From AP-15 sp963785565 (lineage in GTDB: Bacteria; Pseudomonadota; Alphaproteobacteria; ATCC43930; CGMCC-115725): a stretch of 64,000 bases of DNA. A program made the translations under genes and the position numbers. Below are positions 16,024 to 25,401 of this stretch, in pieces. The notes beneath the pieces were generated by a model. It was not told the origin of the DNA. It saw only the letters and a program-made list of their open reading frames with translations, and made no database searches. Location of the stretch: NCBI GenBank assembly GCA_963785565.1, contig CAWAVV010000007.1:62001-126000 (forward strand). Reading direction: 5' to 3'. The stretch's first letter is position 1. Each line of letters starts with the position of its first letter.

Positions 16024-16872
16024 TCAGCCTGAGGGGGCGGCCTTGCGGCCAAGTCCAACGAGGCGGTCGGCGAGCCGGTTCAATTCCCATTCCCGCGCCA
16101 AGCTCGCCGCGATGTCCCAGGTCGGCGTCTGGTCGAGTAGATCCGGGAGAGGTGCGGCGGCATCCATTGTCGCGATCGATCGGTAGAGCCGGAGCTGGTC
16201 TGCCTGGGCCGCGAACCTGCCATCGGCGAGCGCCGCTTCGAGCGACCCATATCGGCGCAGCAGGCTGGCCGCACCTTTCGGCCCCATGCCCGGCGCACCC
16301 GGTATCTTGTCTGACGGGTCGCCGCGGATGGCGATGAAATCAGGCACCTGCCCGGGTTCGACACCATAGCGCTCGCGCACTTCGGCGGGCCCGATCCGCG
16401 CCATCTCGCCAGCTCGGACCGGGTGTAGAATCGTCGTCGCGTCAGATGCGAGCTGGAAGGCGTCACGGTCGCCGCTCGCCACAACCGCGGTCCCGCCACG
16501 CCGCTCTTCCTGAGCCACCGCGGCCGCCAGGAAGTCGTCCGCCTCATACCCCGGCGCCTTCGCATAGGCGAAACCGCACGAAGCGACGAATTGCGGCAGG
16601 ATGTCGAGTTGATCCAACAGCTCGGCGTCAAACGCGCGCCCGCTCTGATAGCTTGCGAGCGCCCGGTGCCGGTAGGTCGGCGCGTCCAATGTATCCCAGC
16701 CGACGAGCACGGCGCGGGGCTGCTCCTGCTCGTACAATCGCACCAGGAAATTCGCAAAACCGATAATCGCGCCGCCACCCTTGCCGCCATGCCGCCGGAT
16801 CGACTTGGGCAAGCCGTGATAGGCGCGATGCGCGAACAAATCGCCGTCAACCACGAGCAACGGTCGGTTCAC
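16024..16872 (-). CDS. 5'-3' exonuclease / flap endonuclease (Pol I N-domain-like)
   Basis: 282 residues from a GTG at 16870-16872, chosen because GGAGGG lies 6 bases upstream and the open frame beyond it looks non-coding. It starts with LLVVDGDLFAHRAYHG. Other acidic metal-binding segments are YEADDFLAA and VVASGDRDAFQLAS. The helix-hairpin-helix region is DFIAIRGDPSDKIPGAPGMG then PKGAASLL. This is the stand-alone version of the DNA polymerase I 5' nuclease domain, which removes flaps or RNA primers. A relic of its C-terminus lies at 14451-14545. Confidence 0.87.
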   Translation of the reverse strand: MNRPLLVVDGDLFAHRAYHGLPKSIRRHGGKGGGAIIGFANFLVRLYEQEQPRAVLVGWDTLDAPTYRHRALASYQSGRAFDAELLDQLDILPQFVASCGFAYAKAPGYEADDFLAAAVAQEERRGGTAVVASGDRDAFQLASDATTILHPVRAGEMARIGPAEVRERYGVEPGQVPDFIAIRGDPSDKIPGAPGMGPKGAASLLRRYGSLEAALADGRFAAQADQLRLYRSIATMDAAAPLPDLLDQTPTWDIAASLAREWELNRLADRLVGLGRKAAPSG

Positions 16873-17087
16873 TTGGTCCCTCCGAGCTTGCCTGAGGCTG
16901 ATGGGCGCGTACGACTGCGATTGTCTGCGACAGGATGGGCTGCTCCGGCATCGTCGGCAACGCAAAACGGCAGCGGCACCCGGTGAGACCCTGCTGCTTT
17001 CCCATGGAACATCTAACGCCATCGCCGATATAGTCGCGTTTCGTCGGCGACTGCTCGGTTAGCCGAGAATACGGGAGGAAAGGGGCC

Positions 17088-18293
17088 ATGGATCTTCGCT
17101 TCTCCGCGGACGAGACGGCGTTCCGCGATGAGTTGCGCGGCTTTATCCGGGACGAGCTGCCCGACGACATCCGCGAACGGATGCGGCTCGGCTATGCGCC
17201 GCGCAAAGAAGACACCGTGCGCTGGCAGCGCATTCTGAACCAGCGCGGCTGGGCAGCGTTCAACTGGCCCAAGGAATATGGCGGCCCCGGCTGGACGCCG
17301 GTGCAGCGCATGATCTTTCTCGAGGAAAACCAGCTGGCCCCGGCGCCCGAGGTCTCCTCGTTCAACATCACGATGATCGGCCCGGTGCTGATCCAGTTCG
17401 GCACTGAGGAGCAGAAGCGCCACTTTCTGCCGCGCGCCGCCAATATCGACGATTGGTGGTGCCAGGGTTTTTCCGAACCGGGGGCTGGCTCGGACCTCGC
17501 CTCGCTGAAGACCGCGGCCAAGCGTGACGGCGATCATTATGTCGTCAACGGCCAGAAGATCTGGACATCGACCGCGCATCATGCCGACTGGTGCTTCTGC
17601 CTGGTGCGCACCGATCCCGCGGCGAAGAAGCGGCAGGAGGGCATCTCGTTCCTGCTGCTCGACATGAGAACACCGGGCATCACGGTCCGGCCGATCGTCT
17701 CGATCGATGGCAGCCATCACCTGAACGAGGTGTTCTTCGACGATGTGCGTGTCCCGGTCGAGAATTTGGTCGGCGAGGAGCATCGCGGCTGGGACGTCGC
17801 CAAATATCTGCTCGGCCACGAGCGCACCGGTATCGCCCGGCTCGGCAAATCGAAGGAGCGGGTCAAATTCGCCAAGGAGATGGCCCATGAGATGCGCGCG
17901 AACGGGAAGCCGCTGATCGACGACCCTGCCTTCCGCCAGCGCGTGGCCCAACTCGAAGTCGACCTCAAGGCGCTCGAGATCACCCAGTTTCGCGTCGTCT
18001 CCGCCTTTGAGAAGAGCGAAGCCGGCAAGCCCGATCCATTGTCCTCCGCATTGAAGATCAAGGGCACCGAATTGTTGCAGGCGACGACTGAGCTGGCGAT
18101 GGATGTCGGCGGTCCGCTGGCGATGCCCGACTGGGCGCAGGAATTGGAAGCGCTCAGCAACGAGCCGGAGCTCGGGCCGGCCTGGGCGGCCGAGGCGACG
18201 AAGAGTTACCTGTTCCTGCGCGCCGCCTCGATCTATGGCGGCACCAACGAGATCCAGAAGAACATCCTGACCAAGGCCGTATTGGGGTTGTGA
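17088..18293 (+). CDS. Acyl-CoA dehydrogenase (large-subunit type)
   Basis: 401 residues. N-terminal helical domain, FAD-binding middle domain (CQGFSEPGAGSDLASLKT, QKIWTSTAHHADW) and C-terminal helical domain ending SIYGGTNEIQKNIL. In MCAD-type enzymes the catalytic Glu lies in a YEGT motif; here the position is G384 (YGGT), so the base must come from another site, as in IVD/LCAD-type enzymes. The next gene begins on the last base of this stop (TGATG), so the two are translationally coupled and probably form a heteromeric enzyme like the pimeloyl-CoA or steroid side-chain dehydrogenases. Oxidises an unidentified acyl-CoA. Confidence 0.88.
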   Translation: MDLRFSADETAFRDELRGFIRDELPDDIRERMRLGYAPRKEDTVRWQRILNQRGWAAFNWPKEYGGPGWTPVQRMIFLEENQLAPAPEVSSFNITMIGPVLIQFGTEEQKRHFLPRAANIDDWWCQGFSEPGAGSDLASLKTAAKRDGDHYVVNGQKIWTSTAHHADWCFCLVRTDPAAKKRQEGISFLLLDMRTPGITVRPIVSIDGSHHLNEVFFDDVRVPVENLVGEEHRGWDVAKYLLGHERTGIARLGKSKERVKFAKEMAHEMRANGKPLIDDPAFRQRVAQLEVDLKALEITQFRVVSAFEKSEAGKPDPLSSALKIKGTELLQATTELAMDVGGPLAMPDWAQELEALSNEPELGPAWAAEATKSYLFLRAASIYGGTNEIQKNILTKAVLGL

Positions 18294-19432
18294 TGGATTT
18301 CGACCTGACCGAGGAGCAGCGCCTGCTGCGCGACAGCGTCGATCGCCTGCTCGCCGACCATTACGATTTCGCCGCACGGCGCGGCTACCTCGCCGAGCCC
18401 GAGGGTTACGGAAAGCTGATGTGGGAGCGTTACGCCGAGCTTGGCCTGCTGGGCCTGCCCTTTGCGGAGGAATATGGCGGCTTCGGCGGCGGCGCGATCG
18501 ATACCATGCTGGCGATGGAGGCGTTCGGCCGGGTTCTGGCGCTCGAACCTTATCTGACAACGGTGGTGTTAAGCGGGACAGCATTGCGGCTTGCCGGCAG
18601 CGAGGCGCAGCAATCCGCAATCCTGCCGCAAATCGCCGAAGGCCGGATGACCCTCGCCTTCGCCCATGGCGAGCGGCAAGCGCGCTACGATCTCAACGAC
18701 GTGCTGACGACGGCAACGGCGAGGGTTGGCAGCGGGTGGGTGCTCGACGGCGCCAAGAGCGTCGTCTTGCACGGCGACAACGCCGATCGGCTAATCGTCA
18801 GCGCCCGCAGTTCGGGCGAGCGCGACGACCCAGACGGCATCAGTTTGTTTCTCGTCGACGCCAGTGCGAACGGCGTGGCGCGCCGCTCCTATCCTATGCG
18901 CGACGGGACACGGGCGGCGGAGATTTCACTGAGCGGGGTTGAAGTCGATGCGGATGACCTGCTCGGTGAACCCGGCCGGGCATTGCCGGTCATCGAGCGC
19001 GTTGTCGAGGCAGGCATCGCCGCCGTAACGGCGGAAGCCGTCGGGGCGATGGAGGCGATGCATGCGTTGACCCTCGAATATCTAAAGACGCGCCAGCAAT
19101 TCGGGAAGCCGATCGGGCAGAACCAAGCCTTGCAGCATCGCTCGGCGGAGATGCTGATCGCATTGGAGCAGGGTCGCAGCATGGCGATGCTGGCGGCAAT
19201 GATGGTCGACGAGACCGATCCCGAAGAACGCGCGCACAACATTTCGATGGCAAAGGTCGGCGTCGGCCAGGCCGCTCGGTTCGTTTCGCAGAATGCGATC
19301 CAATTGCATGGCGGCATTGGCATGACTGAGGAATACGCGGTCGGCCACTATTTTCGCCGGTGCATGGTCATTGAGCATCTGTTCGGCGACACCGCCCACC
19401 ACCTCTCGCGCATTGCCGACCGGGTTCGCTGA
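18293..19432 (+). CDS. Acyl-CoA dehydrogenase (small-subunit type)
   Basis: 379 residues from the ATG at 18293, which shares its first base with the stop of the preceding gene. Divergent ACAD sequence: MDFDLTEEQRLLRDSV at the start, weak middle domain (SVVLHGDNADRLIVSA), C-terminal domain with LKTRQQFGKPIGQNQALQHR and LHGGIGMTEEYAVGHYFRR. This shape is usual for the second subunit of alpha2beta2 acyl-CoA dehydrogenases. It probably provides part of the FAD or acyl-CoA site rather than acting alone. Confidence 0.86.
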   Translation: MDFDLTEEQRLLRDSVDRLLADHYDFAARRGYLAEPEGYGKLMWERYAELGLLGLPFAEEYGGFGGGAIDTMLAMEAFGRVLALEPYLTTVVLSGTALRLAGSEAQQSAILPQIAEGRMTLAFAHGERQARYDLNDVLTTATARVGSGWVLDGAKSVVLHGDNADRLIVSARSSGERDDPDGISLFLVDASANGVARRSYPMRDGTRAAEISLSGVEVDADDLLGEPGRALPVIERVVEAGIAAVTAEAVGAMEAMHALTLEYLKTRQQFGKPIGQNQALQHRSAEMLIALEQGRSMAMLAAMMVDETDPEERAHNISMAKVGVGQAARFVSQNAIQLHGGIGMTEEYAVGHYFRRCMVIEHLFGDTAHHLSRIADRVR

Positions 19433-19471
19433 CCGACACCGCCGCTGTTATTACCATACCGTCGCTGTTAT

Positions 19472-20311
19472 TCAGGAGCGGCCCGGTGTGATCGGCATCG
19501 TCGCAATGCTCGTCCAGGCCACCGGCGCGCCAGCTTTCTCGGCAGCTTGCTCGGGCACCAACGCCGGGTCCCAATGAACCGCTAGAAACCGCCGCCCGGT
19601 GACTTTCCCGGCGGCGTCAGAGACGAGCCAGACGAGCGGCGGCGCCATCACCTCGGGCTGGATCAGCCGGGCTCGATCAAAGCCGGCTGCGTCCGATATC
19701 ATCGACGTGTTGGTGACCCCGCCCGGTACCAGGACGTTGACTGTGACCCCGGTGCCGTCGAGGTCTTTCGCCATGATCGCGCTCATTGCTTCGAGCGCCG
19801 CCTTGGATGGCCCGTAGGTCGGGGAGCCGGCGTTCAGCATTGTGCCGAGGCTAGTCGTGACATTGACGATCCGGCCCCATCCCCGGCGCATCATTTCGGG
19901 CACGACGGCATTAGCGAGTGTCAACGGCGCCGTGGTATGGACCGCGACGAAGCGGCGCCACTGATCAGGGGTGACCTCCCAGAACTTGAGCGGACGCTGC
20001 CAACTGTCCGCACGGATAGCGCCCGGCCCGATGCCGGCGTTGTTGACTAGGATATCGATCTGGCCGAACCGGGCGCGGGTGGCACTGACGACCTCATCGG
20101 CTGCGGTATCGACAGCAAGATCGGTCTGGATGGTGAGCAGCTCGGCGGCCTTTCCTTGTTCACGCGCTCCGGCCGCAAGCGTCTCTAGCGGATCGCGGTC
20201 GCGATCGATTCCCGCGACCCGGACGCCCGCCGCTAGCAAGCCGCGCGTCATAGCCCTGCCGATGCCTCCTGCCGCACCGGTCACGATCGCCACTCTGTCG
20301 GTTTCGCTCAT
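19472..20311 (-). CDS. Short-chain dehydrogenase/reductase
   Basis: 279 residues from the ATG at 20309-20311 with AGGA about 9 bases upstream; earlier in-frame codons are less likely. Classical SDR: TGAAGGIG at 11-18, NNAG at 90-93, catalytic S154, Y166 and K170 (YGPSK). Cofactor choice is not certain; D36 in AGIDRDRD suggests NAD(H). It converges with the acyl-CoA dehydrogenase pair and could oxidise a hydroxyl on the same pathway, but that is inference. Confidence 0.88.
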   Translation of the reverse strand: MSETDRVAIVTGAAGGIGRAMTRGLLAAGVRVAGIDRDRDPLETLAAGAREQGKAAELLTIQTDLAVDTAADEVVSATRARFGQIDILVNNAGIGPGAIRADSWQRPLKFWEVTPDQWRRFVAVHTTAPLTLANAVVPEMMRRGWGRIVNVTTSLGTMLNAGSPTYGPSKAALEAMSAIMAKDLDGTGVTVNVLVPGGVTNTSMISDAAGFDRARLIQPEVMAPPLVWLVSDAAGKVTGRRFLAVHWDPALVPEQAAEKAGAPVAWTSIATMPITPGRS

Positions 20312-20388
20312 GTTGTGCTTCCTGGCTGCCGGTAGTTGGAGATAACGGCTCAACGAAACTTCGGGAGCCGCTGATATTCATGAGGATG

Positions 20389-20419
20389 GCGATATTGGAG
20401 TTGACGTCTCCAATATCGC
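20389..20419. repeat. 12-bp inverted repeat, hairpin or operator
   Basis: GCGATATTGGAG, 7-nt spacer, CTCCAATATCGC: a perfect 12-bp inverted repeat in the 164-bp gap between the aminotransferase stop and the SDR start. It could be a hairpin at the end of the aminotransferase transcript, but no T-run follows on that strand, so an operator for the SDR gene is as likely. Confidence 0.6.
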
Positions 20420-20475
20420 GAGGAGCATAGAACAAATCTAGATCGTCACCAGCCGATTTGGACCGACCCCGAGCA

Positions 20476-21648
20476 TCAAGCGAGCTGGCGCGCGAAGCGG
20501 ACGATCCGCCGGCCGGCTTCGGCGAGGCGCGCGTCGGGCGCGGACAACGCGATGCGCAGATGTCCAACGGCACTCGGGCCAAAGTTGTCGCAAGGCAGCA
20601 CCGCCACATGCTCGCGCTCAAGCAGCTGTTGCGCGAACTGCTGGGCATTGAGCCCGCTAGGCCGAATATCCAGCAGCACGAACATGCCGCCTTCGGGCGG
20701 GATCGCCCGGCAATTCGGCGCATCGCCCAGCAAACCGCATAATTGCACCGCGCGGGTCTGATAGGCAGCGCGCAATGCCGCCACCTCGGGAAGATCCTCG
20801 CGGAATGCGGCCAAGGCGCCGATCTGGATGAAGGCCGGACTGCCGTAAGTCATGGACAGCAGCAAGTTGAACAGGTGACGGCACAGGGATGGCGGCCCGA
20901 TAATCCAGCCCAGGCGAAAGGCGGGAACGGCGTGGGATTTCGACAGGCTGGAGACCACGACGGTGCGATCGGCCATCTCCGGGAGCGACCGCGGACTGAC
21001 ATGCGGCCGGGTAAAGGCCAGATCCTCGTAGACCTCGTCCGACAACAGCCACAGATCGCGGTCGCGGCACAGCGCGGCGATAGCCTCGATCTCGGTTGTC
21101 GTGAACACGGCCCCGGTCGGGTTGTGCGGCGAGTTGATCCAGACCACGCGGGTGCGCGGCGTGATGGCGGCGCAAAGCGCTTCGATATCAGGGTGAAACC
21201 CCCGGTCGGCGCGGAGCGGGACGGTCACTATCCGCGCGCCGCTGGCGCCGACGACGCCCTCGTAGGTGGCGTAGATCGGCTCGGGGACGATGACCTCGTC
21301 ACCGGCTCCGGCGAGGCACTGTAGCGCGCAATAAACCCCGCCCTGCGCGCCCGGGACCACGACGACATTGTCGGCGGTGCACACGCGGCCGGTGCGCCGG
21401 GCGTGACGGACCGCGATCGCCTCGCGCAGTGCGGGATAACCGATGGTTGGCGAGTACCCGGTACGGTGCTCGCGCAACGCCGTGACGGTCGCTTCGATCA
21501 ACGCCTCCGGCGGCGCCTGGTCGGGGTCCCCGATGGTCAGAAAAATCACATCGGCGCCGGCCTCACGCAGGCGCAGGGCCTCCTGATGAATGGCCCAGCC
21601 CCGCTGCCCGGTTCGAGCGAGCCGTTCGGTCAGAGCAGAAAAGCGCAT
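20476..21648 (-). CDS. PLP-dependent aminotransferase class I/II, arginine:pyruvate transaminase (AruH)-like
   Basis: 390 residues from the ATG at 21646-21648. Fold-type I motifs: GDPDQAPPEAL, NSPHNPTGA, SDEVYEDL, and the Schiff-base Lys K237 in SSLSKSHA; the substrate-carboxylate Arg lies in HLRIAL. The segments SLPEMADRTVVVSSLSKSHA and GGMFVLLDIRPSGLNAQQFA strongly recall AruH. No other arginine-transaminase pathway gene is adjacent, so the substrate is tentative. Divergent from the lactonase gene at 21827. Confidence 0.82.
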   Translation of the reverse strand: MRFSALTERLARTGQRGWAIHQEALRLREAGADVIFLTIGDPDQAPPEALIEATVTALREHRTGYSPTIGYPALREAIAVRHARRTGRVCTADNVVVVPGAQGGVYCALQCLAGAGDEVIVPEPIYATYEGVVGASGARIVTVPLRADRGFHPDIEALCAAITPRTRVVWINSPHNPTGAVFTTTEIEAIAALCRDRDLWLLSDEVYEDLAFTRPHVSPRSLPEMADRTVVVSSLSKSHAVPAFRLGWIIGPPSLCRHLFNLLLSMTYGSPAFIQIGALAAFREDLPEVAALRAAYQTRAVQLCGLLGDAPNCRAIPPEGGMFVLLDIRPSGLNAQQFAQQLLEREHVAVLPCDNFGPSAVGHLRIALSAPDARLAEAGRRIVRFARQLA

Positions 21649-21826
21649 CGCGTTAATCGCACCCCGTTTCTGCCAATGGTAACGGCGCCGCAATTGTCAA
21701 GCCACGCCGCCTTATTGCGCCCTACCCTCGGCCGCGTTGCCGGGTGGCAGTTTTGGTTTTTGTCGACGTTGGCGTAGAGTATGGCAACTGTACCGCCTGC
21801 GACGGAAATCCCAAGGGAGGACAAAC

Positions 21827-22885
21827 ATGCCATACGCTCTCTACGTTTGCGCGCAAGACGACAACAAGATCGCGGCCTTCTCGATGGATGCCGACACCGG
21901 TCAGCTGACGCCGCAGGCCGAGCTGCCGGTCGCAGGCGGGCCGTCGGTGATGGCGATCAGCCCCGACCGGCGCACCCTCTATGTCGGACAGCGCACCGGG
22001 GAGGCGATCTCGAGTTTTCGGATCGACCCGGGCACCGGAGGGCTGAGCTTACTAGGGTCTATCTCGCAGGCGCACGCGCCGACGTTTCTCGCCCCGGACA
22101 GCGCGGGCCGGTATCTGCTGTCGGCCTATTATCAAGGCGGGGGCGCCGCGGTCTATCACCTTGGAACAGACGGTGCGGTTGGTGCTCCGTCGCAGGACTG
22201 GTTGGCGACGGCCACCGGCGCCCACGCGATCCAGACCGATCCGTCCAACCGCTTTGCCTTTGTGCCTCACATCGCCCGTATCCAAGACAATGTTTTGGAA
22301 CCGCCAAAGGATAATCCCGGCCCAAACGTGATTATGCAGTTCCGGTTCGATGCCGACACCGGCCGGTTGACCGCCAACTCTCCATTCCGGGTCGAGCCGG
22401 CGGAACGCCTCGGCCCACGCCATTACTGCTTTCATCCCACTCAGAATCTGGTCTATTTCTCCAACGAGCAGGGCTGCAGCGTCACCAGCTATCGCCTTGA
22501 CCGGGCGTCCGGCACTCTCACCGCGGCGCAGACCATCTCGACCCTACCCGACGGGTACACCGCCCGGAATACCTGCTCACAGATCCACCTCACCCCGTCG
22601 GGGCGCTTCCTGTATGTCGGCAATCGCGGCCACAACAGCATCGCCGGGTTCGCGGTCGACAATGCCACCGGGCGGTTGACGGCCATCGGGCGGGTATCGA
22701 CCGAAGCGGTCCCCAGCGCCTTCGGCCTGGACCCTGCCGGCCATTTCATCTTTGCTGCCGGCACGGCGTCGGGCCGGTTGGCTTCGTACCGAATCAATCA
22801 GGAAACCGGCGCGCTCACGCCGCTGACGACTTATGCCGTCGGTCAGCGACCGGGTGCGGTGCTGGCGGCGCAACTTGGCGACTGA
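21827..22885 (+). CDS. Seven-bladed beta-propeller lactonase (6-phosphogluconolactonase Pgl/YbhE type)
   Basis: 352 residues, ATG at 21827 with a strong SD (GGGAGG) 6 bases upstream. Repeating blade sequences, each like FSMDADTGQLTP, FRIDPGTGGLSLLG, FRFDADTGRLTANSP and FAVDNATGRLTAIG, are typical of the lactonase_7_bladed family. Characterised members hydrolyse 6-phosphogluconolactone or muconolactone-like compounds. It is the first gene of a long rightward run of catabolic genes, so a lactonase step in that pathway is as likely as the pentose phosphate role. Confidence 0.85.
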   Translation: MPYALYVCAQDDNKIAAFSMDADTGQLTPQAELPVAGGPSVMAISPDRRTLYVGQRTGEAISSFRIDPGTGGLSLLGSISQAHAPTFLAPDSAGRYLLSAYYQGGGAAVYHLGTDGAVGAPSQDWLATATGAHAIQTDPSNRFAFVPHIARIQDNVLEPPKDNPGPNVIMQFRFDADTGRLTANSPFRVEPAERLGPRHYCFHPTQNLVYFSNEQGCSVTSYRLDRASGTLTAAQTISTLPDGYTARNTCSQIHLTPSGRFLYVGNRGHNSIAGFAVDNATGRLTAIGRVSTEAVPSAFGLDPAGHFIFAAGTASGRLASYRINQETGALTPLTTYAVGQRPGAVLAAQLGD

Positions 22886-22966
22886 GGTTTTTTCGGAAAA
22901 TTGACTATGCGCCGGGGAGGCTGCAGATCACCCTCCCCGGCAACCCTCTGAAAGGGGAAATGCGCG

Positions 22967-24133
22967 ATGGAGAAGAGATTTGGCGTGGTGTCCGCGGACG
23001 GACATTGCCGGCTAATGCACCTTCCCTTCGACTTATGGACAAAGCGTCTGCCGAGAAAATTCCAAGATGATGCGCCGAGAGTCGTGCAGGGGACGGACGG
23101 CGCCCGACAGTGGATCGTCGAGGGGCGCCCTTTCAGCGGCGTCGGTTGGGCGGGCGTGGGCCGGGGCCCCGTCAATTGCTATACGCGGGCGGGTTTGCCC
23201 GAGGAGGCCGAGCCCGGCGTCTTCCGCGCGGCAAACGCCAAGTATCGCTGCGAAGATATGGACCGCGACGGGGTGGATGCCGAACTCGTCAACGGCCCCT
23301 ACGAGCAGATCTGGCAAATCAAAAATCCGGAGCTGCGCGCTGCGTGCTATCGGGCGGTCAACGATTGGGCGCGGGAACTGTACGAGGAATCGAACGGCCG
23401 GTTCATCTTGCTTCTGCCGCTGCCTTGCCAGACGCCCACGGAGGCGGTCGCGGAGCTGATGCGGGTGGCCGAATTCCGTCTTCCGACAGGGGTTATCTTT
23501 GACTGGGCGAACGCTCCTGAACCGGTCATCCATCAGATGTGGGAGCCGGTATGGGCGGCTGCGGCAGAGACCCGCCTGCCGGTCAACCTGCACGCCAACC
23601 CCGCCGGCGGGTCGCGTCAGATCGGGGTCGGGGTTGCAGGCCTCGAACCGCGCAATCAATCCTTGATGAGGGTCGCCAACTTCCCGATGGGGCTGATGGC
23701 GGAACTGATGAGCGCGGTCGTGTTCTCGGGTATCTGCGATCGGCATCCCGCGTTGCGCTTTGTCCTCGAAGAGGCCGGCGTCGGGTGGGTCCCGTTCCTG
23801 TTCTGGCGCTTCGACCGCGAATACGATTTTGGCGGGCCCGCCACGCGCGTCTTCAAGCCGGACTTCCCGCTTTCCGACAAGCCCACCGAATTCGTCAAGC
23901 GTCAGGTCTTCTTTACCTTCGAGGTCGAGGAAGAAGGCGGTTTTCGGCGCGCGCCCGAGGTCGGTCTGGGTAATTTCCTGTGGGCGAGCGACTTCCCCGG
24001 CATGGACAGTCCGTGGCCCCACTCCCGGGCGATGGGGCATGCTCCGGCGGAGGCGGCCTTAGGCAAAGAGGCGCTCAACCAACTGGTCTTCGAAAACGCT
24101 GTGAACCTGTACAAGATTCCGGTCACACAGTAA
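22967..24133 (+). CDS. Amidohydrolase family 2 (ACMSD-like metal-dependent hydrolase/decarboxylase)
   Basis: 388 residues. TIM-barrel amidohydrolase of the aminocarboxymuconate-semialdehyde decarboxylase type: SADGHCRLM at the N-terminus (in place of the common HxH entry), NLHANPAGG, FSGICDRHPALRFVLEEAG and WASDFPGMDSPWPHS with the conserved Asp. Members hydrolyse or decarboxylate with one divalent metal. Only one His remains in the entry motif, so the metal site is slightly unusual. Second gene of the rightward run. Confidence 0.83.
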   Translation: MEKRFGVVSADGHCRLMHLPFDLWTKRLPRKFQDDAPRVVQGTDGARQWIVEGRPFSGVGWAGVGRGPVNCYTRAGLPEEAEPGVFRAANAKYRCEDMDRDGVDAELVNGPYEQIWQIKNPELRAACYRAVNDWARELYEESNGRFILLLPLPCQTPTEAVAELMRVAEFRLPTGVIFDWANAPEPVIHQMWEPVWAAAAETRLPVNLHANPAGGSRQIGVGVAGLEPRNQSLMRVANFPMGLMAELMSAVVFSGICDRHPALRFVLEEAGVGWVPFLFWRFDREYDFGGPATRVFKPDFPLSDKPTEFVKRQVFFTFEVEEEGGFRRAPEVGLGNFLWASDFPGMDSPWPHSRAMGHAPAEAALGKEALNQLVFENAVNLYKIPVTQ

Positions 24134-24221
24134 CGGTGAGCGCCTATCTCGCGCGTCGTTTTAATCAGGTCGACCCGCGGGCGTCAGAAGCGGCGAGGCA
24201 GTCCAGCTTGGGTCCACAGCC

Positions 24222-25295
24222 ATGAAAGTCTCGTATTTCGAAACCGCGCGCTACCGGGCGCCGGGGAAACTGCCGCCCGAATGGCCGGTGCCGCCTGCCG
24301 CCTACGACCTCGACGCCGGCGCCGACGCGTATCGCGGCATGGTCGAGCGGGCGCAGCATGTCGAGCGCTTGGGCTTCGACTGGGTCAGCGTTTCAGAGCA
24401 CCACTATTCCCCGCGGCGCCTGACCCCCGCTCCGATTGTCGCTGCCTCGCACCTGGCGGCGCATGCGCCGAGAATAAAGATCGCCGTTCTCGGCCCGATC
24501 GTCTCGCAGGGCAATCCGGTGCGGATCGCAGAGGAACTGGCGCTGCTGGACAATCTGATGCCGGGTCGTCTGGTGTGCGGCCTGTTGCGTGGGACGACCG
24601 GGGAATATCTGAGTTACGGCCTCAACCCCGAGGAGGCGCGCGAACGCACCACCGAAGGCATGGAGCTGATCCTCAAGGCGTGGACCGAGCCGCAGCCATT
24701 CGGCTGGCAAGGGCGTCATTTCCAGTTCCGCACCGTCGCGGTTTGGCCGCGCCCATTGCAGCAACCCTATCCGCCGACCTACGCGCTCGGCACCAGCCGC
24801 GAATCCTGCGAGTTTGCGGCGCGCCACCGGCTCGGCCTAGGTCTGTCCTACGCGCCGTTCGAGGTCTGCGCCAAGGCGACGCGCTACTATCGCGAAGCCT
24901 GCGCGCGTCACGATTGGCAGCCGGAGCCGGACCAGATCATCTACCGGGCCAATATTCTGCTCGCCGAGAGCGACGCCGAGGCCGAGGCGGCGCTGAAGAA
25001 CCCTCTGGCCCACTCGCCATTGCCGATGCCCGCGCGGGTGCGCGACGCGCTGGTCAAACTCGATTCCCGCAATGTCGCCGGCGAAACCAGGACGCCGAAT
25101 GTCGGCGGCACGTTGCCGACAAACTTCTTCGGCGGCCCGGATACGGTCATCGACCAGGTCAAGCGCTGCCATGATCACGCGGGGATCGGCGTGCTCGACC
25201 TGTTCTTCCAGACCCGCGATGCCGAGCCGGAAACCCTGTTGAGCACGCTGACGCTGTTCGGCGAGAAGGTCCTGCCGCATATTCGCGACGTGTAA
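24222..25295 (+). CDS. Luciferase-like (LLM class) flavin-dependent monooxygenase
   Basis: 357 residues. TIM-barrel LLM fold: MKVSYFETARY, FDWVSVSEHHYSPR, VLGPIVSQGNPVRIAEELA and GRLVCGLLRGTTGEYLSYG. The late loop has NVGGTLPTNFFGGPDTV. The next gene (25402-26484) is a tandem paralogue with matching sequence throughout. LLM proteins of this size usually take FMNH2 from a separate reductase and oxidise or cleave ketones, sulfonates, amines or aromatics. Third gene of the run; substrate unknown. Confidence 0.87.
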   Translation: MKVSYFETARYRAPGKLPPEWPVPPAAYDLDAGADAYRGMVERAQHVERLGFDWVSVSEHHYSPRRLTPAPIVAASHLAAHAPRIKIAVLGPIVSQGNPVRIAEELALLDNLMPGRLVCGLLRGTTGEYLSYGLNPEEARERTTEGMELILKAWTEPQPFGWQGRHFQFRTVAVWPRPLQQPYPPTYALGTSRESCEFAARHRLGLGLSYAPFEVCAKATRYYREACARHDWQPEPDQIIYRANILLAESDAEAEAALKNPLAHSPLPMPARVRDALVKLDSRNVAGETRTPNVGGTLPTNFFGGPDTVIDQVKRCHDHAGIGVLDLFFQTRDAEPETLLSTLTLFGEKVLPHIRDV

Positions 25296-25401
25296 CATCA
25301 TCCTATATTCCCGGCCGCTTGCGGCAGAGTCGGGGACCGAGTTCTGATAGAAGCTTACCGAGGCAGCCGCTCCGCTGCCCTTGCGTATCGGAGGTCGAGC
25401 C

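Noticed and set aside
17013..18620. 535-codon minus-strand open frame
   Set aside because: Entirely antisense to the acyl-CoA dehydrogenase pair; sequence is low-complexity, with none of the motifs that support the sense frames. Long antisense frames are expected at this GC content.
19441..19480. Direct repeat CGCTGTTATT after the acyl-CoA dehydrogenase
   Set aside because: Two short copies only, without symmetry or T-run; probably chance.
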